NCBI GenBank assembly: GCA_023426435.1
Contig: JAFAAS010000074.1
Coordinates: forward strand, 67,982-131,981
From: Verrucomicrobiota bacterium
GTDB taxonomy: Bacteria > Verrucomicrobiota > Verrucomicrobiia > Opitutales > Opitutaceae
DNA: 64,000 nt
Direction of reading: 5' to 3'
Part shown: piece by piece, positions 25,122 to 34,641 of the stretch
Numbering within the stretch: the first letter of the stretch is position 1
Layout: every line of letters begins with the position of its first letter
Made by a program: the position numbers and the translations under genes
The notes under the pieces: model-generated
What the model saw: the letters and a program-made list of their open reading frames with translations, nothing else
Told to the model about the DNA's origin: nothing
Database searches by the model: none

Positions 25122-27221
25122 GTGACCTTTCCTACCACCTCGCCCGAAATCACCTGGTCAATCATGCATCCGCTGAAGCCGGATGCGGATTACATGCGCG
25201 CCGTCGTCTCCGCCGCTGCCCACTACCGCGTCGACAGCTTCGAGTTGTGCGGCGACGTGCATTCGTCCACCGGCAACATCGACGGCGCGATCCGCTTCCG
25301 CGACTACCCCACCGTCGAGGCCCAGCTCGACCACGCTCGCATCGACCAGACCATTCAGACGCTGCGTGAAGTCGTCGACATCGCGCACGCTTCCGGACGT
25401 CCAATCTACTACTGGCACCGCGAGGTGATGGTGCCGCCGCAGGTGGTGCAGGAGGTCGCAGGACTGCTCGACGAAAACCGCGAGTTCAACCTTCTCGGCG
25501 AAGCTTACCAAACACTGCTTCGCTCCAAGCTCCGCGAGTTTTTCGACAACGTTCCCGGGATGGACGGCATCGTGCTCACCGTCACCGAGTCGGACTACTC
25601 GGTCATCCACAACTCCGACCCGGAGCGCTATCCGCCCGCCGAGGTCATCCGCCACATCCTCACCACACTCGCCGGCGAACTGAGCGCGCTCGGAAAACGG
25701 CTGATCGTCCGCAGCTTTGGTTCCATCGCGCAGGACTACGAGGACATCCTCGCCGGTGCGGCGCGGGTGGATCCGGCGCTTCGCTTCGAAATCGAAACCA
25801 AGATCACGCCCTACGATTTCAGTCCGTTCCTGCCGCTGAATCCATTCCTGCGTCGCACCGGCCTGATCAACTTGTCCGCCGAATACGATTCGATCGGCGA
25901 ATTCCTCGGCGCCGGATTCCTCCCCGCGGCCGATCCACAACGCGTCCTCGACTACGTCGCGTTCGCTCGTGAGCAAGGCGTCCATCGTCACGTGATCCGG
26001 GTCGATCGCATCGGTCATCCCGTTTTCACGTCGCCCCAAGCCATTCATCTCCTCGCCTTCGATCGCGCCATTGCCGATCCGACGGTCACCGCCGACGCCA
26101 TCTGGCACGAGTGGTCCCAAGCTCACTGGCCCGCGTGCGCCGCCGACATGACCGGAATCATGCAGCGCGGCATCGAGGTCGTGAAGAAGACCCACTTCAT
26201 CGACGGCCACGTCATCTTCCACGCGTTTCCGATTCACGGAGAGCTGAAATGGCTGAAGGCGTGCGGCATCTTCTCGGTCTTCAAACCGGAGGTCTCTCTC
26301 GCCGCGCATGTGGGCATGTGGGGCATTCTCACCCACCGGATCACGCCGACGCGTGCAGCACTGCTCCGCGAAAAGGACGAAGCCGTCGCCGCCGCGGACA
26401 CCGCTCTCGCCGAGCTTCGCGCGCTGCGCGATTCTCTCTCGCCCGTGGAGTTCACCCGAGCGGAGACCGCCTGGGAAAACGCCACGGTCGTGGCTCGCTT
26501 GATCCGCGAATTTTGCCGCTGCGTCTGCGCGTATTTCGAAGACATGGAAACGGGTCGCGCCGACCATCCGTCGCTCTCCGCCGCCGTCGAGCAGGGCCGC
26601 GCCGAGTTTCAGCGCCTCGTTCCGACTTCGATCGCGGCGCTGCCAGTCGACCGCTCGCCGGCATCTGCACCCGCGCAACACGAATACGGCGATCCCGAAG
26701 CCCTGAACGATTCGGTCGAAGACGCTTACGCCAAACCGCTCTGGCGCCTGATCGAACTGCTTCGCCTCGAATATCGCGCCGAATGGTCAGAGCGCACCGC
26801 GCTCACCGCGCGCGGCGACATCGCCGACTTCATCGTGTGCGGCGGACTGATCGACGACCATCGCGTCCACCGCTACATGCACGCGAGCCACGCCGCCCTG
26901 CTCGACGGACGCCCGGCCCGCGCCGCGGGCAACCGCGTCTTCCCCAACGGCTTCATGGAGTGTCGCCTCAAAGTGCCGTCCCGCGGGAAATTCCTCCTCC
27001 GCATCGCCGGCGCGGCCTCGAAATCGTCCGGTTTCCGCCTCACCGTGAACGGCAAAACGGTCGACGCTCATTACGACGCCCGGGGCGTGGTTGAACAACG
27101 CGCCGAGCTCCCTCCCGGAATTCCCGGCGTCGACCGCTTCATCTCCGTGCGTATCCAGAAATCGGGTGCAAACTACCCGTGGATCCACTCCATCGCAGCC
27201 GTCACGCTGCCCGGCCGCTGA
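25122..27221 (+). CDS. Uncharacterised TIM-barrel glycosidase-like protein
   Basis: The 699-residue protein has no signal peptide. Barrel-like strands are evident (FELCGDVHSSTGN, IYYWHREVMVPP, MDGIVLTVTESDYS, KRLIVRSFG, LRFEIETKITPYDF, HVIRVDRIGHPVF). Acidic residues at strand ends (E in VTES, E in FEIETK) could be catalytic. The pattern recalls cytoplasmic alpha-glucuronidase-like (GH67-related) barrels but I cannot place it in a family. The C-terminal 100 residues look like a beta-sandwich (FLLRIAGAASKSSGFRLTVNGKTV). The start is GTG 25122; an in-frame ATG at 25164 is the alternative. It follows the symporter by 70 bp on the same strand, so it may act on the imported molecule. Confidence 0.65.
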   Translation: MTFPTTSPEITWSIMHPLKPDADYMRAVVSAAAHYRVDSFELCGDVHSSTGNIDGAIRFRDYPTVEAQLDHARIDQTIQTLREVVDIAHASGRPIYYWHREVMVPPQVVQEVAGLLDENREFNLLGEAYQTLLRSKLREFFDNVPGMDGIVLTVTESDYSVIHNSDPERYPPAEVIRHILTTLAGELSALGKRLIVRSFGSIAQDYEDILAGAARVDPALRFEIETKITPYDFSPFLPLNPFLRRTGLINLSAEYDSIGEFLGAGFLPAADPQRVLDYVAFAREQGVHRHVIRVDRIGHPVFTSPQAIHLLAFDRAIADPTVTADAIWHEWSQAHWPACAADMTGIMQRGIEVVKKTHFIDGHVIFHAFPIHGELKWLKACGIFSVFKPEVSLAAHVGMWGILTHRITPTRAALLREKDEAVAAADTALAELRALRDSLSPVEFTRAETAWENATVVARLIREFCRCVCAYFEDMETGRADHPSLSAAVEQGRAEFQRLVPTSIAALPVDRSPASAPAQHEYGDPEALNDSVEDAYAKPLWRLIELLRLEYRAEWSERTALTARGDIADFIVCGGLIDDHRVHRYMHASHAALLDGRPARAAGNRVFPNGFMECRLKVPSRGKFLLRIAGAASKSSGFRLTVNGKTVDAHYDARGVVEQRAELPPGIPGVDRFISVRIQKSGANYPWIHSIAAVTLPGR

Positions 27222-27227
27222 TCACGT

Positions 27228-29675
27228 TCAGCGCTGTTCGGCGGGCCCGGAGTTCCCCAGCACGCCGTCGAGCCAGCGGAAGGTCTCTTCCTGCATCGCT
27301 TCGTTGAACGTGTGACCCACCGGCCAGAGCGTGGTCACGAGGCGGTCCGCCACGTCCTGCGAATCCCAAACGGTGCGCAGTTTCGCATACGCCCGCTTTA
27401 CCCCGGGCAGCGGAAACAGGCGGTCTTCCGTCCCGTTGAAGAACAGCATCGGCTTCGGGCACGCGAGACTCGCGATGTCCGCGTAGTCGAGTTCGTGATA
27501 CAAACCGGGATGCAGCATCGCGAACGCCGAGTTCGACGACGAGTGATTGTTGTCGGCGGAGATCAGGTCCTTCACCTCGCTCAACCAGCAGATCGCCGCT
27601 CCCGCCGCGATGCGCTCCGACATCGCACTCAACTGCCACGCGCGAAACGCGCCAAACGACAGCCCGAGCGCCGCAATCCGCTTCGCATCCACCTCCGGCT
27701 GCGCCGCCAGAAAGTCCGCGGAACGAATATCCTCCCACGCCACCAATCCAGCGAACGTCATGCCGAGATGCATCAGATTCGAAGCGATCGAAGGCTGCCC
27801 CTCGAAACCACCGCCGCCACGATCGCCCCAATTGAGCGCATCGATCGACAGGCACACATAGCCGCGCCGAGCCAGCTCGTCGCCGAGATAACGGCCGCCA
27901 TAATATTTCGCCGCCCATTCGCCCGCCGACTCGAGCTTCGCCCGATCGTCGGCGAACGGCCGGATGACTTTCTCTTTGCCGATGTCGAACCGCGCCCCGT
28001 GGTCGTGCAACAGCAGCACCGCCGGAAACGGGCCTTTCCCTTTCGGGACCGTCATCAGCGCCGTCACCCGGCTGTCCGCCGTAAGGTTGAACACGATCTT
28101 CTTCGCCACATGGCTGCCGCGATCCTCCTCCGCCTCGACGCGTGCGCGCCACGGAGCAAACGGCGGCGGGTTCTGAAAACTCGCGAGCACCTTCGACCGC
28201 GCGAGCTTCTTCCACGCCGCGAAATCCCCGAACGCGCCCGTCGTCCACGAGAGCGCATGCTCGCTGCGCTCCTTCAACCGCTCCGTGAACACCGGCAGTC
28301 GATTCGCCACGCCGGGTTGTTGCACCTTCGCGTCAACGTCCGCCGCATAGGCCGACGCCGCCAAACCCGTTTTCCGCCACAAGTCCGCCATCGCAAACAG
28401 CGGATTATGCCCGAGGTAATCGCGACACGGCTCGTTGCGCATCGTCGGCTTCCGCTGCAACTCCCCTTGGTCCCCCAGCAGCGGGTGATAAAACTCCCAG
28501 ATCGCCCCGGTCCGTTCGAACTGCTTCGCCGTCGCATCCAGCGCCGCTTCCAACAAGCGATGAGCCGAGTCCCGATCTCCGTAACGCAAACAGCCGCGCG
28601 CCGCCCAATACGTCATGCAATTCCACGCGGGCCCGCGCCACATCCGCAGTTCGAAGCGCGGATCGGAGACCGCCACCGTCGCCAACGGGTGCGGCGTGAA
28701 GAACTCCTTCGGATTCATCAAGTGTTCGCCAATCACGCGCCGCGCCTGCTCCGGCGTCGCCGCACCGACGACGACCGGCCACATGCCCTCGAACGCCAAC
28801 GACCGCCGCGCCGGATCGCGCACCGTCCAATGATCGTAGAAGAAGCCCGTGCTCTCATCCCAGAGTTCCGTGCGAATAAAATCCCGCAGCGTCTCCGCCT
28901 TTCGCTTCCACGCGTCCGCCGGCTCGCCCAATCGACGACTCCAGCGCTCCGCGTGATCGTAGAGCATGTAAAGATGCGCGCACGCATCCACGGCCGCCGA
29001 CAACTGCGTCGGCCGCGGTTGATAGCGGATGCCTTCATCCATGCCGCTCTCCCACGTGTCCTCGACTTGATCGAGATAGTAGAAGCCGCCGTTCGGCAAC
29101 GCGCGCTTCGCTTCGAACCATCCGATCTGCCGACGGAGCGCCGCGAGACATTCGGCCAGGAACGCTTCGTCACCCGTCAAATCGACATACTCTTCCGCTG
29201 AAACCACCCAGATCGGCGGGAAACCTTTGAAATTCTTCCACGTCGGCTTCCCGTCGTCCTCAAACCAGATGATGCCCGGAATCAGCCCGTCCGCCTGCTG
29301 CCCCGCGAGTTCGTTGCGAATCTGATTTCGCGCGTGCTCGGGCCGCGCGCGCATCGTGTCGAGCCGCTCATGCGTGAGATCGATATGCCCGAAAATCCGT
29401 CCGTCCTGATAACCCGGTCCGATGGTCTGATACGGATATTTGAAATGTCCGCGCGCGGGCAGGATGCTCCGGCCATGCAGCTCGGCCAGGTTTAACAACA
29501 TCGGGCGCCACGCCGCTTTGCCGTGTTGCGCCGCCTCGCGCACGAGCGCATCCCGCAACGCCTCTCCTTCTCGCGCCGCCAAAGCCTCCGCCGTTTCAGC
29601 CGCGACTAACGCGGCCGCTCCCAATGCGAACCAGACGCACGCCGCCCACCTAATTGGCCGTGAGAATATCTTCAT
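27228..29675 (-). CDS. Fusion of a GH63/trehalase-like glycosidase with an acetyl-xylan-esterase-like hydrolase
   Basis: The 815-residue protein has a signal peptide (CVWFALGAAALVAAETA). Residues about 40-450 form an (alpha/alpha)6 domain with trehalase/mannosylglycerate-hydrolase features: QDGLIPGIIWFEDD-type motifs, WESGMDEGIRYQPRP, and MWRGPAWNCMTYWAARGC. Residues about 510-810 are an alpha/beta hydrolase of the large acetyl-esterase type: AVLLLHDHGARFDIGKEK, nucleophile GLSFGAF, acid in FFNGTEDRLFPLP, and His in WPVGHTFNEA. One polypeptide would thus remove an ester and cleave a glycosidic bond. It is the last gene of the long minus-strand operon and overlaps the PhoD gene by 26 bp. Both domains look intact. 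Confidence 0.8.
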   Translation of the reverse strand: MKIFSRPIRWAACVWFALGAAALVAAETAEALAAREGEALRDALVREAAQHGKAAWRPMLLNLAELHGRSILPARGHFKYPYQTIGPGYQDGRIFGHIDLTHERLDTMRARPEHARNQIRNELAGQQADGLIPGIIWFEDDGKPTWKNFKGFPPIWVVSAEEYVDLTGDEAFLAECLAALRRQIGWFEAKRALPNGGFYYLDQVEDTWESGMDEGIRYQPRPTQLSAAVDACAHLYMLYDHAERWSRRLGEPADAWKRKAETLRDFIRTELWDESTGFFYDHWTVRDPARRSLAFEGMWPVVVGAATPEQARRVIGEHLMNPKEFFTPHPLATVAVSDPRFELRMWRGPAWNCMTYWAARGCLRYGDRDSAHRLLEAALDATAKQFERTGAIWEFYHPLLGDQGELQRKPTMRNEPCRDYLGHNPLFAMADLWRKTGLAASAYAADVDAKVQQPGVANRLPVFTERLKERSEHALSWTTGAFGDFAAWKKLARSKVLASFQNPPPFAPWRARVEAEEDRGSHVAKKIVFNLTADSRVTALMTVPKGKGPFPAVLLLHDHGARFDIGKEKVIRPFADDRAKLESAGEWAAKYYGGRYLGDELARRGYVCLSIDALNWGDRGGGGFEGQPSIASNLMHLGMTFAGLVAWEDIRSADFLAAQPEVDAKRIAALGLSFGAFRAWQLSAMSERIAAGAAICWLSEVKDLISADNNHSSSNSAFAMLHPGLYHELDYADIASLACPKPMLFFNGTEDRLFPLPGVKRAYAKLRTVWDSQDVADRLVTTLWPVGHTFNEAMQEETFRWLDGVLGNSGPAEQR

Positions 29676-31170
29676 GATGCACCTTGCCCTCGATGTCGTG
29701 ATGTCGGATCACCGCGCGCGGGCGGCCGTCCACCCGCTCCACGGTGACTGAAAGAAATCCGCCTTTGATGCGGAGAAAGCGATGCGCGGGCGTGCGTTCC
29801 GCCTCGCTGAATCCGCTCGCGTGCGCATCCGAGCTCGGGCCGCAGCAATACTCCCGCAGTCCCGTCTTCGGATCCACCGACACATATTGCCAGTGTCGAT
29901 CGCCGCAGACGACGAAGAGATTCTCCTGCGACACGATGAAGTCGCGCAGCTCCTGCCCTTCGTGCGCGAACGCCCGGTTTGCATGGTTGTCGCCTTTCGC
30001 CTCGCGGTCCGGTCCGGCCAGCGGCGTAGGGCTGATCAGGACACGGAACGTCGCGTCGGACGCCTTCACGGTTTCGAAAAACCACCGCTTCTGCTCCGCC
30101 CCCCAAATGGTTTTTTCCTTGCCGTCGGGTTGATCGTTCGGGCTGCGGAAATCCCGGCCTTCCACGAGCCAGACTTGCAGATCCTTTCCCCATCGTTGCG
30201 TCCGATACGTCTTCTCGCCCATCGGCACCTGCTCACGGAAAACCTCGAGTCCTTCATCCCACGTGAGATCGCCGTAGGTTTGCCCCGCCCACGCGTCGTC
30301 CTTCAACGTGTCGTGATCGTCCTTCATGAAGTAGCTCGCGACTTCGCCGTGAAACGCCCGCTGAAACGGCAGCGCGAAGATGCGGTTCCACTTGAAGCGA
30401 GCCAGCCGCTTGCTCGTCGCGAGCGGCGTCGGCTTATCGTAATACTCGATGTCGCCCGCGTGCACGAAAAAGTCCGGCGCGAGCTTCGCCATCGCAGCGT
30501 AGATTTTGTGGCCGTTCTCCGTATCGTCGCGCCGCGCGTAATCCTGGCAGTTCGCCATCGTGAACATCACTCGCGCCGCCAAGTCCGCCATCGGCGCCGT
30601 CGTGAATCCGCCTTCGAACGCACAACTTGCCTCGCGCTCTTCCGACGCAAAACCTTCCGCCCGGAAACGATAACGCGTCCCGGGTGCGAGATCGCGCAGT
30701 TCAAACTGGGCAATAAAATCCTTCTCCGGCCCCACGTCCTTCCGCTCGCTGGTCTTCGCTGACGCCGCGCTTTCGCCGTCGCGCCAATACACGATCCGCA
30801 CCGCCCCGCTCGCTCCGGGCACCGCGCCTTCCATGTCTTCCAAAGCGTGCCCCGCGAGTTGCTCGGCCTCTGACACCGGCGCGCTCACCCGGAGCGCATT
30901 CGCTTCATACGCCGTCTTGCCCGGCGGGATCACGACTTCGCGCGCCTGAACCTTCGGAAAGGGAATGCCGTTCACCTTGCGTTCCGCGTCTTGGGTGAGC
31001 CGGGTCCAGATGATCGCCGATGTCTGCCCCACCTCGCCCGCTTTCGCTCCATCGGCCATCGCGACTCTCGCCGCCGACACGCTTGGCCACCCAAGCGCCA
31101 GCACGGCGCAGACGGCGATCGCACTCGCGAACGCGCCGCTCCGCCGCAGGGAGAACACATGCTTACTCAT
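29650..31170 (-). CDS. PhoD-like alkaline phosphatase
   Basis: The 506-residue protein has a signal peptide ending LALGWPSVSAA. An N-terminal Fn3-like domain is followed by a PhoD-type metallophosphoesterase with metal-ligand motifs FFVHAGDIEYYD, YFMKDDHDTLKDDAW, LEGRDFRSP and VVCGDRHWQY. PhoD enzymes hydrolyse phosphomono- and diesters outside the cytoplasm. Within a polysaccharide operon it may remove phosphate or phosphodiester decorations, which is less usual than a role in phosphate starvation. The start overlaps the sulfatase stop by 8 bp. Confidence 0.88.
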   Translation of the reverse strand: MSKHVFSLRRSGAFASAIAVCAVLALGWPSVSAARVAMADGAKAGEVGQTSAIIWTRLTQDAERKVNGIPFPKVQAREVVIPPGKTAYEANALRVSAPVSEAEQLAGHALEDMEGAVPGASGAVRIVYWRDGESAASAKTSERKDVGPEKDFIAQFELRDLAPGTRYRFRAEGFASEEREASCAFEGGFTTAPMADLAARVMFTMANCQDYARRDDTENGHKIYAAMAKLAPDFFVHAGDIEYYDKPTPLATSKRLARFKWNRIFALPFQRAFHGEVASYFMKDDHDTLKDDAWAGQTYGDLTWDEGLEVFREQVPMGEKTYRTQRWGKDLQVWLVEGRDFRSPNDQPDGKEKTIWGAEQKRWFFETVKASDATFRVLISPTPLAGPDREAKGDNHANRAFAHEGQELRDFIVSQENLFVVCGDRHWQYVSVDPKTGLREYCCGPSSDAHASGFSEAERTPAHRFLRIKGGFLSVTVERVDGRPRAVIRHHDIEGKVHHEDILTAN

Positions 31171-32644
31171 AATTCCATTTGTGCAGCCAGGGATCCCTCG
31201 TGCGCGCTTGAAAAGCCTTCAGCCGCTCGAGCAATGCGTCCTTGGTTTTCTGATACTCGGGATCGTCGGCGAGGTTGTTCACCTCGTCCGGATCGCGTCG
31301 CAGATCGTAGAGTTCGAACTTCGGCCGGTGCAGATACGCTTCCACGGTCCGCCGGCCCAGCCGCTGCGCTCCGTTCTCAATTACGCTGCGCCACGTGGGC
31401 GACTGGATGAGATCGCGGGCCGAAGGATACGTCAGCCCGCTCGCGAGATTGTGGATGAGCTTGTAGTCCCGTGTGCGCACGGCGCGCATGGGATAATACA
31501 TCGTGATCTGGTGAAACGTGTGCGACGCGAATACTTCGTCCCAGCCGCTCAATTCACCGCCGTCGAGGCCCGCGCGAAATGACCGTCCGTCGAAGCCCGC
31601 GGGCTCCGCGTTCACGCCGGCCACGTCGAGCAACGTCGGCGCGATGTCCACCCACGACACCATGCCTGGTTGCACCGCGCCAGGATGTTGGCGCGCCGGA
31701 GCGCGCACGATCAGCGGCAGCCGCATTCCCGGATCGTAAAGCGTCGTCTTCGCCCCGGGAAAGGCCGCGCCATTGTCCGAGAGATACACGATGAGTGTGT
31801 TTTCGTATTTCCCCGCTTCCTTCAAAATCTCGATCAACCGTCCGACGCCCTGATCGAGTCGCGACACCGCCTGATAATACTGCGCCAGCTCCGCGCGGGT
31901 GACGTCGTTGTCCGGCAAATACCCCGGCACGATCACGTCCGCCGGCGCATAGCTCACCTCACGCACGCCCGGATAACCCCGCGCCCGATTTCCAAAGGGA
32001 TTCGGCTTGGGATATGTGTCGAAGGTCGGCTTCCCATCCGGCAACACCGCATTTCCGCGATGAGGATCGTCGGTCGCATAATACAGAAAGAACGGCCGCT
32101 CGTCCTTCGCCGCGATCACGCTCCGGCTCTGCTCCGCCATCTCCACCGGGCTGCGTCCAAGGCTGCCGGGATCGTTCGCCGCACCTTTCGACAGCACGGT
32201 TTCAAAGCGAAACACCGACTCCGGTCCGACGTGAAACTTGCCGATCCGCGCCGTCCGATAGCCCGCCTCCGCCAGTCGCACCGGCAGGCTTTTCACCGCG
32301 TCGAACGCGTTGAAATGGTTCTCGTCGTGCTCGAGCCCATACATGCCGTTGCGATGATTCTGCTGCCCGCTCAACAACACCGCGCGCGACGGACTGCAAC
32401 TCGCCGTAGTGCAAAACGCCGACGTAAACCGCGTGCCATCGGCCGCAAGCGCATCGAGGTTCGGGGTCTTCACCACCGGATTTCCATAGGCGCCGAGCGC
32501 GTCGGTCCCGTGATCGTCCGAGACGATCAGCACGATGTTTGGCCGCCCCTGAGCGCCTGCAAATGCCACGCCCGCCCACGCGGCCCCCAGCAGCGCCACG
32601 CGCGCGAGGGCCGGCAAGCGACGGAAAAAGATGCTCACGTTCAT
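31163..32644 (-). CDS. Sulfatase of the heparan N-sulfatase (SGSH, S1_8-like) type
   Basis: This secreted sulfatase of 493 residues has the formylglycine motif CSPSR with C83 and metal ligands in IVSDDHGTDALG. The stretch LLSGQQNHRNGMYGLEHDENHFNAFD and RIGKFHVGPE closely follow human SGSH (sulfamidase), placing it in the S1_8-like group rather than the common S1_16. Enzymes of this group act on N- or O-sulfated sugars. A signal peptide is present (ARVALLGAAWAGVAFAGA). Start ATG 32644 is 8 bp after the stop of the preceding DUF4838 gene. The presence of a sulfatase implies a sulfated glycan substrate for the operon. Maturation needs a sulfatase-modifying enzyme not seen in this window. Confidence 0.9.
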   Translation of the reverse strand: MNVSIFFRRLPALARVALLGAAWAGVAFAGAQGRPNIVLIVSDDHGTDALGAYGNPVVKTPNLDALAADGTRFTSAFCTTASCSPSRAVLLSGQQNHRNGMYGLEHDENHFNAFDAVKSLPVRLAEAGYRTARIGKFHVGPESVFRFETVLSKGAANDPGSLGRSPVEMAEQSRSVIAAKDERPFFLYYATDDPHRGNAVLPDGKPTFDTYPKPNPFGNRARGYPGVREVSYAPADVIVPGYLPDNDVTRAELAQYYQAVSRLDQGVGRLIEILKEAGKYENTLIVYLSDNGAAFPGAKTTLYDPGMRLPLIVRAPARQHPGAVQPGMVSWVDIAPTLLDVAGVNAEPAGFDGRSFRAGLDGGELSGWDEVFASHTFHQITMYYPMRAVRTRDYKLIHNLASGLTYPSARDLIQSPTWRSVIENGAQRLGRRTVEAYLHRPKFELYDLRRDPDEVNNLADDPEYQKTKDALLERLKAFQARTRDPWLHKWNYE

Positions 32645-32651
32645 GATTGAT

Positions 32652-34613
32652 TCACTCGATCGGCGGCAAACGCCATCCCGCTTCTTCGCTCCAGCCGCTG
32701 TGATTGAAATTCGCAATCCACTCCCGCTCGTGCGCCCGACGAAATGCGACCAGTTCATTCCACACCGCGCGTTCGCGTTCGGGCGGCGACGCCGTTTCGG
32801 CCAGAGACAAGACCGCGGCCGCCCGCGAGCAGAGCTTCGCATGCATCAACCCCGCCTGCAGGTAGCGCACGCGCGCCAGCGCTTCCGCGTCCGCCACCAC
32901 CGCTTCCGCCGCTTCCCGGAGCTGAGCTTCCGCCGGCAGGAAACTTTCTTCCGGAAACAGCCGATGCGCCACTTTCGAATACGCCCGCCAGCGCGTCGTG
33001 TTGTCCGCGAACAGCTCCCGCGCCGCTTCCCGGTTGTCCAACGCGTGGCGCTCCCAGCGATCGAAATACGCTTTCACGTGCGACGCCGCCGCTCCAAACG
33101 CACCGTAATAGTCCGCCAGCAGTTCGTCCGCCGACGCCTCGGGCCGCGCGTGCATTCTCATCAGCAGATACAAGTTCGGCCCCTGCGCCGCCCACTGCCC
33201 CGTGAGCGCATCGTAGTCGGTCGCGATCATGCCTTGTTCAACCTGGTCCTTGAACTCGTCCGCAAACTGCCGCGCATACAGGTGCGGCATTGCGTAGCCG
33301 TCGAGACAGTAGTTGCCGCGCGAAAACAATCGCGCGCCGGTCGCCCGCCAGCCCGCCCATTGCCGCTGGAACCAGGCGTTCTCGTCGTGCGTCCGTGGAT
33401 ACCAACCCGACGAGGGATATGAGCCCACCAGGATCCGCTCGTTCAACCGGATCTCCGGCGAAGGATGATAGAAGTAGTTGAAGTAGTTGTAGGCGACGAT
33501 TGTCACCCGCGGATCGACCTTCTCCGCCTCCTTCTGCACCGCCAGCCAGAAGCGCGCATAACGATCCGTCACGAACCGCCCTCCTTGCAGCGCCATCTTC
33601 GACTTGGCCGGATAATGATCGAGGAAGTCCGCGGGCTGCGGCCCGTCCCACGCGCGGCAATTCTCGCACTCGCAAAATCCAATCGTCCCGTTCTCCGCCA
33701 CGTTGAGATACCGAGGCTCGTTCGACGGGTCCGTTTCGCGTCGCAGCCGCCACTGGCGCACGATTTCGCGGTGTAGTTCCGGATTGGAGACGCACATCGA
33801 ATACGTCTCGCCGGGTCGCGTGGGACCGCGCTTTCCGTTCACCAGCTGAAACCACTCGGGATGCGTCTTCCCATACTTCTCCCACCAATCGGTGAACGCA
33901 TGCCGATAGTAGAGCTTCTCCGAACGTCCCATCCGATGACGCCGCAGGAACACCGCCTGCGCACGTCCATACTCCTCCGCCGCTTCCGGAGAAAACCCCA
34001 GTTCGCCGCGCTTCGGCGCGAAGGTGAGTCCGCCCCGGACATTCCGCTGCAGAAAGCGCGGCGCCTTTGTTTCGTCAATCGACCGCACCACGATCGTCGA
34101 TCGCTTCGGCACAAAGGTGCCCAACTCGCCGGGCCACAACCAGCGCACGCCCAGCTCCCGCTCGAGCAATTCGTAAACGCCGAACAGCGTTCCCGCGAAG
34201 GTTCCGGGATCGAGCGGATCGCCGCTTTCATCGCCGCCGACGATCAACAACCCCGACGCCGTCGTGCGCAGCACGAAGGTTTCCGGCCGAATCTGCGCAA
34301 CGTCGATCCCGGCAGCCTGCGCCGCTCGCGTCGCACCGACATGGATACGCACGCGCGCATCGGCCGGCACTTCCTCTTCTCGGACGACCTTCAGCCGGGC
34401 TCCGCTCGCTCGCTCCACGTGCGTGACCAGTTCCTCCGCCGCATACTGCGCAACCGGCGTCGGATTGCTGGCCACGACCACCACCGCCTCGGGTCGACCG
34501 TCGAGCACCAGCGTGAGCCCGTCGCCGCGATTCTCCGCGGCGACGGCGAGTCCGAGACCGAGCGGCAGCAGCAGTAAGCTCAGGCTGCCGCACAATCGGC
34601 TCGCAATCGTCAT
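32652..34613 (-). CDS. DUF4838 secreted protein, paralogue A
   Basis: The 653-residue protein has a signal peptide (SLLLLPLGLGLAVAAE). Residues about 35-175 resemble the alpha-glucuronidase-type N-terminal beta domain (PTPVAQYAAEELVTHVERASGARL). The central DUF4838 domain includes GVRWLWPGELG, HPEWFQLVNGKRG and the Cys motif C314-x-C316-x-x-C319. Similar proteins are common in carbohydrate clusters of Verrucomicrobiota and Planctomycetes; they are probably glycosidases of a still-undefined specificity. It is a close paralogue of the gene at 36233-38230. Start ATG 34613 gives a proper signal peptide. It lies between the PL10 lyase and the sulfatase in the operon. Confidence 0.8.
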   Translation of the reverse strand: MTIASRLCGSLSLLLLPLGLGLAVAAENRGDGLTLVLDGRPEAVVVVASNPTPVAQYAAEELVTHVERASGARLKVVREEEVPADARVRIHVGATRAAQAAGIDVAQIRPETFVLRTTASGLLIVGGDESGDPLDPGTFAGTLFGVYELLERELGVRWLWPGELGTFVPKRSTIVVRSIDETKAPRFLQRNVRGGLTFAPKRGELGFSPEAAEEYGRAQAVFLRRHRMGRSEKLYYRHAFTDWWEKYGKTHPEWFQLVNGKRGPTRPGETYSMCVSNPELHREIVRQWRLRRETDPSNEPRYLNVAENGTIGFCECENCRAWDGPQPADFLDHYPAKSKMALQGGRFVTDRYARFWLAVQKEAEKVDPRVTIVAYNYFNYFYHPSPEIRLNERILVGSYPSSGWYPRTHDENAWFQRQWAGWRATGARLFSRGNYCLDGYAMPHLYARQFADEFKDQVEQGMIATDYDALTGQWAAQGPNLYLLMRMHARPEASADELLADYYGAFGAAASHVKAYFDRWERHALDNREAARELFADNTTRWRAYSKVAHRLFPEESFLPAEAQLREAAEAVVADAEALARVRYLQAGLMHAKLCSRAAAVLSLAETASPPERERAVWNELVAFRRAHEREWIANFNHSGWSEEAGWRLPPIE

Positions 34614-34641
34614 GACGGGTGGCGTCGCCGACAAAACCACG

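Noticed and set aside
25158..26681. Long minus-strand reading frame (507 codons)
   Set aside because: It is antisense to the TIM-barrel gene with no recognisable motif or start signal.
27312..29201. Long plus-strand reading frame (629 codons)
   Set aside because: It is antisense to the glycosidase-esterase fusion gene and has an Arg-rich composition only.
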